The translations under genes were made by a program, and so were the position numbers. Below are positions 58,144-64,000 of a stretch of DNA of 64,000 nt, one piece after another. The notes beneath the pieces were generated by a model. It made no database searches and was not told the origin of the DNA. It worked only from the letters and a program-made list of their open reading frames with translations. Each line of letters begins with the position of its first letter. Within the stretch, counting starts at the first letter, position 1. The stretch lies in the NCBI GenBank assembly GCA_023512835.1, contig CM042090.1, forward strand, positions 22,968,148 through 23,032,147, given 5' to 3'. The stretch comes from Taxillus chinensis (Eukaryota; Streptophyta; Magnoliopsida; Santalales; Loranthaceae).

Positions 58144-61100
58144 GCTAATAAGGATACACTCCAACAATCTTCCTAGAAGTGCTCCTCTCACTAGCTAGTA
58201 GGTCAATTGCAATTGTTCATGGCTATCTCTTCTAGTAATGAGGTTGCTCTTTCAACTATATATCTTTGTCATTAGAGATCCTCATGCATCTTTGTCCCAT
58301 TTGATAGTTTCTAATGATGCAAAAGCCTAAAACAAGAGGACATTGGATGCAAGTATATGCAACCCATGTAGTTATAATATTATACGCTTATTTATTTAAA
58401 CGCTGACTAACTAAAAGACTAAAGAAGCAAAAATACAAAAATCAACTAGTCTAATTCCTATTTAACATTCTAAAGACACAATGATATCACATATTGACTA
58501 CGTCGCCAAGTTTTGTGCTAATCGTGATAGAAAAAAGGCGAATCATGACAACAACTTTTTGGTTCAACAACCAACCTGCCAATAATTATGGATCACTAGT
58601 AATGTAGTGGGACATATATATGAGGCGAATGGTAAAATGGTAGACAAATTTTGCGTGGGTAAGCTATATATGGCCTTATGATATTATGGCATGGCTGCTA
58701 CTTAATTACTAGCAATTTATCGAATAAAATTTATTAAATTTTTACTAATTATTTTCTTATTTACTAGTTAATAATTGTTTTTTGGTTGACTGCTCACCGA
58801 TTCAAAATCTTAAAACAAATTTTATGAAACAGAAATATAATTAAAATAAAAAAATTAAAATCAATTAAAAATTTCAAAAAATATATAAATAATTTTATGA
58901 AACATATCAAATTTAAAATATTATACAATACATCATATATACATATATTATATAGCATATATATGTATTATATATTTTATTAATCAAGTAATAAATATAA
59001 CATTTATATCATTATAAATTAGTAATTGCCCACTTGAAAAAAATTATCATTATACAAGTTTCATTGCTTGAGGCTTGAGCCACCAGAAGCCATGTAATTG
59101 TTTTCCACCACAAACACAAAAGCAACGATTTTTATGGGAGTGAGTCTGGCAACAGATTTTCCTTTCTCTGCATGGCACCATATACATACCAAATGCGAGG
59201 CCCTAAATAATTGACTTGGAGTGGTCCACCACCAACAAGCCATTAGCCAACAATGGGGGTGGGGTGCATGGCCCGCTTTCGCTTTTGCAATCAAGCTCGT
59301 TGTTTATTCATTTATTTTCCCTCCCTGCTTGGGATTGTACTTCAGATCGATAGTGATATTTGAGTGTAAATTTTGTTTGTATGATGAATCGAGGTGATGT
59401 GGCGAAAAGACGGAATTGATATTTATTCTCGTCTCAATTTTATCTTTGTTTTAATTCAAAACTTGTTACATTCTGAAAATTAATTTGTTTCGGTACAGAA
59501 AATATGTATGAAGTGTATATTTATTCATGGTTTCAAACATGAATAAAAGTAAATTAAGAGATGTACTTACTGCAACGATGAATATGTGAGAATTATTAAT
59601 TTTTTTAAATTTAAAGTAAATAAAAAAAATACCCCAATTTAACTTATCAAAATATAAGATATGGGCGAGCATCCAGGTGAAATGAGTGTTTATGATCCTA
59701 ATGTGATGGTGTTCTGAACTTGAATTGCGCTAGCTGATATATTGTATTAGCCTGTACATTACATTTTTCGGTCTGAGCTCCTGGTTAAAAAAACAAAGGG
59801 GCAACATTTTTTTTATTTGATATATTTCAATAGTAAACTTTATAAGAACAAAATATGTTTTTGATAAAATAAAAAACTAATGGGATGGGACCAGATTTAG
59901 ATCTTAAAAATAAAAACAAAAACATTTTCACCTCACCCCCCCTATCTCCCATCTGGCAGTCGTCAAGATGCTGCAATTTATGGTCCTCAACAAGACCAGT
60001 GACTATGACATGTTAGCCGGATATATATACAGTAAGCTTTATATAATTTATTTATTACTATTATAATTAATAACATATTCACTATAAATATTATAATAAT
60101 AAATTATATTACTAATTAATTATAATTAAAATTAAAATTTACTTTTAATATATATTTATTTAAATAAATTAAGAAAGTGGAGGAGGGAGGGGCATGGCCC
60201 TGCAGGTCCCCCTTAAATTCGTCTCTATGGGAATATAGAATTCTGCAGGAGAAAAGGAAGAGAAAAAAAACACAGGAAATGGCAATGATTAAGACTTAGG
60301 AGACGACGACGGCCAAGCCGGTATGGGCGGGGACGGCGAGGGTTGATGAGCGACGCGTTTGCTTGTGCTCCATACGCCACGGCTTTAATAATTGATTGCT
60401 ATTTGCTTGCCTCCTTTCCGCATAAAATTGAGACATGCATATGCGAAGACTTTTTTTTTTCTCACTCAGTTTATTTTTAAATACTAAAATGCAATCCAGT
60501 CTAATAATATTTTAATTACTTACAAAATCAATATAATGATAATTAACGTATTTTTTAATTTATATAAATTTAATAACTTCAATGCACAAAAAAATAATTA
60601 GATAACAATTATTAATTTTCCTACTATTGCAGTATTGGAATTTTTTTGTATTGATGATAATATTTATTAATTTTAAGGATTCTCCAACCAAATCATTTGT
60701 TTCCGTAATTAGATCCAATATGGAAAAAAAATTACGGTTATTCAATCGATTATGATTTCGCGGTGGCAAGATAGATTGCATAAAATATTTTTATTTTTCA
60801 AAATAATAAAAATATTAATAATTAAAGTAATTAATTAGTATTAATTTATCGCATTCACACTTTTTGTAAAATGTTTACTCATCTTAAAGTTTATTAATTG
60901 TTTGTTGCAGATCATAATCTTTTAAGATATGTACTATTACATACAAATAAACCTTTTTATGATATAAAAGGTGGGAAAAAAAAATATGTCACTAACTTTT
61001 CAAGCTTCAACAATCGACTTATTGTCTTATTCTATTTTTAGTATTTTATAAAAGCTCAACAATTATGGCCGTTTTCTTTTTCCAGTTCTTTAATCCAAAT

Positions 61101-62377
61101 TTTGTTTTGTTGTAGTGGCAGGATAAATATATATTTGGCCTCCTTTATGTAATAACATTATCACTTTCAAGTTTTTACACACTCCTCGCGGCCCATTAGT
61201 CATATTAGTCTTATGAGGTTCTTTAATTATATATAAATACATCCTCAGAACTCTAAAAACGTTACAACTAATAAGTAAAAGAATTTGGATCAACCTATTG
61301 TAAAAGTTTATTTTAAACAACATTCAAACTTGTTTGAAATTATTATGTATCTTTTGATAACTAGGTTGGTAGTTTTAGAATATATTATTAATTATTAGTT
61401 ATAGAAAAGACCTGGTAGAGCTAGTATCTTTTGCTTCTTTTATGTGACGAAAGAAAACAATAGCTAATATGAACATGAACAAAAGCATTAGAGGTTTCCT
61501 TTGCTGAGTCAACCCAAAAACAAAATAATTGTTATTTGCCTAAATAAAAACAATTGTTATTAGCAAATGGAGAGTTGAAGTCTCATAATTATTTTATTTT
61601 CAAATATCTTACATTATCTTTTTATATACAACCTATAATTAAAGTACTAGTAAAACAAAACAGTCAAACTCATATGACTTCATAATAAAGTTTCACACTC
61701 TTAAAATAAAATAACTTAAAACACTAGTAGTAGTAGATTATTTATAAAAATTTATAAAATTATTCACACAACAGAAGTTTTATAGTTAACTTTTTTTATA
61801 TATAATTTATATAATATTTTTTAATGTACTTGTTAACTCCCATTATTAAATTACACGTAAATAAACTTTCTCACCTCTCATGTTTCATATAACTTTTATT
61901 TTTTATTCTATATTAAGTTATAAAATAATATTTATTAAATAAAAAAATAATATAAAATATTATTTTAATAATATATAGTGATTTAGAAAATTTATTATAA
62001 TATATATTTATAAATTTAATAAAAGTACTTGAGAGCCTACCGCACTAAAGCCAAAATCAGTGTGGTTGAAATTAATATAAATTATTTAAATATATATATA
62101 AAACAAGACCAGCGATGTATAAATTTATATTACTATTACATCCGGAAGCAAAGTTTTGAAATAAAAAAACTAAAGTAATATAATGAAAATTACCAGATTA
62201 AATTCGGCAATAATAAAATAATAAAATTTCGGGTAATTGTTAAATTTAAATTAATAGTCAAAATAATACTGAAGGAAATACATAAATAATTATTTATGAG
62301 TAACAAATGTATAGTAATTAATAAGGCAAATTAAAGGCCGTTAAGTAAATATCTTAATCTCATTACACATTACAAAG
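58144..62377. other. AT-rich intergenic DNA, no gene seen
   Basis: GC-richer islands at 59,060-59,300 and 60,180-60,420 carry short open frames without similarity. The rest consists of A/T-rich tracts. Confidence 0.5.
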
Positions 62378-62602
62378 TCAAGACAATCCACGCATGAGAA
62401 TGACGCCGTGGGTCATCATCTTTTGTTGGGCCTGACTGCTGCTAAAAACGACAATGAGATTGAGAGAACCTGCGAGTAAGAGGAATTGTCGTCGCTTATG
62501 CTTATCATGGATGCGGTCGTGGGAGGGAGTTTGAGGCAAAGCGTTCGCTTTTCTACTTGTATTTAAGACGAGCCCTGCGACTTGGTGACGGTGTGCGCAC
62601 AT
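62378..62602. other. Isolated GC-rich island with a minus-strand open frame
   Basis: About 225 bp of roughly balanced base composition stands out sharply in very AT-rich DNA. It holds a 74-codon minus-strand frame with no recognisable motif. Possible origins are a transposon core or a captured exon; no call is made. Confidence 0.3.
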
Positions 62603-63056
62603 ATTACTGTTCGTTAATTTGGTTTTAAAAAATTAAGAAATATTTAATAGTATAATGTTATTTTTAAAAATATTTATAAGTTGATTTTAATTTATAATTT
62701 TTAAAGATAATCATGAGTTATCAAATATATATAACCTCTATCGATTGCGCACACTCTAACTTGCATAAATTTTTTTTGTAAAAAGTGAAGGATGAACTAT
62801 ATTATAAAGACCTTTACTTGATTTGTTATTATTCACAGCATTCAGCACTATATTTTTCATTTTTATTTTAAATATTCAGTAAAAATACAAGGATAAATTA
62901 TATTATAAAATCAACTATATTAATTACTTGATTTTTTATTAGGCATGTTTCATATTTTTTTTATCTCTATTTTGAAAAATATATAATATTATATTTTGAT
63001 ATCTTCAATAAATTTCATTCTTTTATTCTTCAGTAAAATAATAAATTTAAAATATC

Positions 63057-63096
<40 letters not shown>

Positions 63097-64000
63097 CTAT
63101 ATACTTTCAAACTAGTCTTTTGTAACCGTTACTCTATAAACATGTATTATTTTAATATTTTTAATCTGCAGGTTTTAAATAATGTAGTTTCTATTTAAAT
63201 TTTAATTTCTTTTTTCTAAATACCAGAGAAAATTATATTTTAACGTAGTGCATTAAGTTGCAGTGATGGTCGTTCATCCCACAAAAATGATATTGTAGTA
63301 TGAAATTTGATGGTTTTCCTTGTAAAAATTTAATTGTTTTTGCACTTTTTATATTTCACCAGCCAATGATGATCGATGGAATTGCTAGTGTCGCTCTCTT
63401 GAATTTCATTCATTCAAGTTCAACTATGTAATCTTCATTTTGGGTTACTTTGAAGTGAATGATATCATTATTATATATTATATATGCACTAATTTTTGGC
63501 TAATAGCATGTCATTTGATCCTCAAAACTTTATCATTTTGATTTGGTGCAGTATGCCGCACAGGCAAAGTATTTGTTATTGTGTGAATATATATAGCTCA
63601 ATTATTTCAAAAATTAATCTAGACTTTGCTTCAAATGTGAGAGGCAAAATTATAATGAAGATACAGATTCATTTAGTTGTTTTTATTTCAAATAATAGTA
63701 ATGGATGCAAAATCTTAATCCAAAGGGGCAACAAAAATATTTATTACTTCTAATCATACAAGAATTAACGAAAATAATTTAAATTATTAACTAGTTTTAG
63801 CATGTTCTAAAAATAATTTAAATTTTGGCAAGATTTTGTGTGTTTTTGCTATTAAATTATTACAATAATACTCTTGTAGCCATTTTAAATAATCTAATAA
63901 ATAATCAAATTCCTAATTTCTTTTTCAAAAAACCCTAATTTAAACAAATCAGAGCTCCATTTTTACAAACCATAAATTCAAGATTTTAAAACAGTAAAAT
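62603..64000. other. AT-rich intergenic DNA at the right edge
   Basis: An ATT microsatellite of about 12 units lies at 63,060-63,097. A plus-strand frame at 63,496-63,753 has no recognisable similarity. No gene is seen. Confidence 0.5.

Overview
The window looks like nuclear DNA of a flowering plant, most likely a eudicot. It is AT-rich, its genes have GT-AG introns, and it is full of decayed Copia and LINE retrotransposons and short inverted-repeat elements. I cannot name the species. Four protein-coding genes can be supported. I found no tRNA, rRNA, CRISPR array or bacterial-type operon.

Layout. (1) 286-402, minus strand: first coding exon of a PYR/PYL/RCAR abscisic-acid receptor; the rest lies beyond the left edge. 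(2) 0.6-16.5 kb: gene-free AT-rich DNA with a Copia gag scrap, MITE-like elements and members of a palindromic A/T repeat family. (3) 16,516-18,402, minus: complete three-exon CCCH plus RING protein, the plant CWC24/RNF113A spliceosome factor. (4) 18.8-22.6 kb: a duplicated segment upstream of it, interrupted by a 2,158-bp hAT-type element with a perfect 8-bp target duplication. (5) 22.8-23.5 kb: a block with strong C-to-G strand skew and a run of 22 G. (6) 25.4-26.4 kb: a dead Copia gag. (7) 27,920-31,659, minus: complete four-exon COX19 (copper chaperone for cytochrome oxidase assembly) with a LINE fossil in intron 2. (8) 32.4-33.8 kb: the second copy of the duplicated segment, here upstream of COX19 and without the hAT element. 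(9) 33.8-35.7 kb: two short DNA transposons. (10) 37,079-54,384, plus: a nine-exon nucleotidyltransferase with a PAP/OAS1-type core and a long disordered C-terminal part, about 1,361 aa. Intron 6 holds a 500-N assembly gap, intron 7 a hAT-like element, and the 8-kb intron 8 LINE and Copia fossils. (11) 54.4-64 kb: AT-rich intergenic DNA with a MITE, tandem repeats and another palindrome.

The most interesting point is the pair of direct duplicates at 18.8-22.6 and 32.4-33.8 kb. Each lies directly upstream of a minus-strand gene (CWC24-like and COX19), and the two genes are unrelated. The copies share a 5'-UTR-like GC-rich end, a conserved splice-donor-like site and a conserved acceptor-like site, so two unrelated housekeeping genes may use copies of one promoter and leader. 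The copy without the hAT element is a natural empty site that proves the insertion. The hAT body itself contains a TATA/G-box/donor arrangement that could be an alternative promoter for the CWC24-like gene. These regulatory readings are inference; the duplication, the target duplication and the empty site are seen directly.
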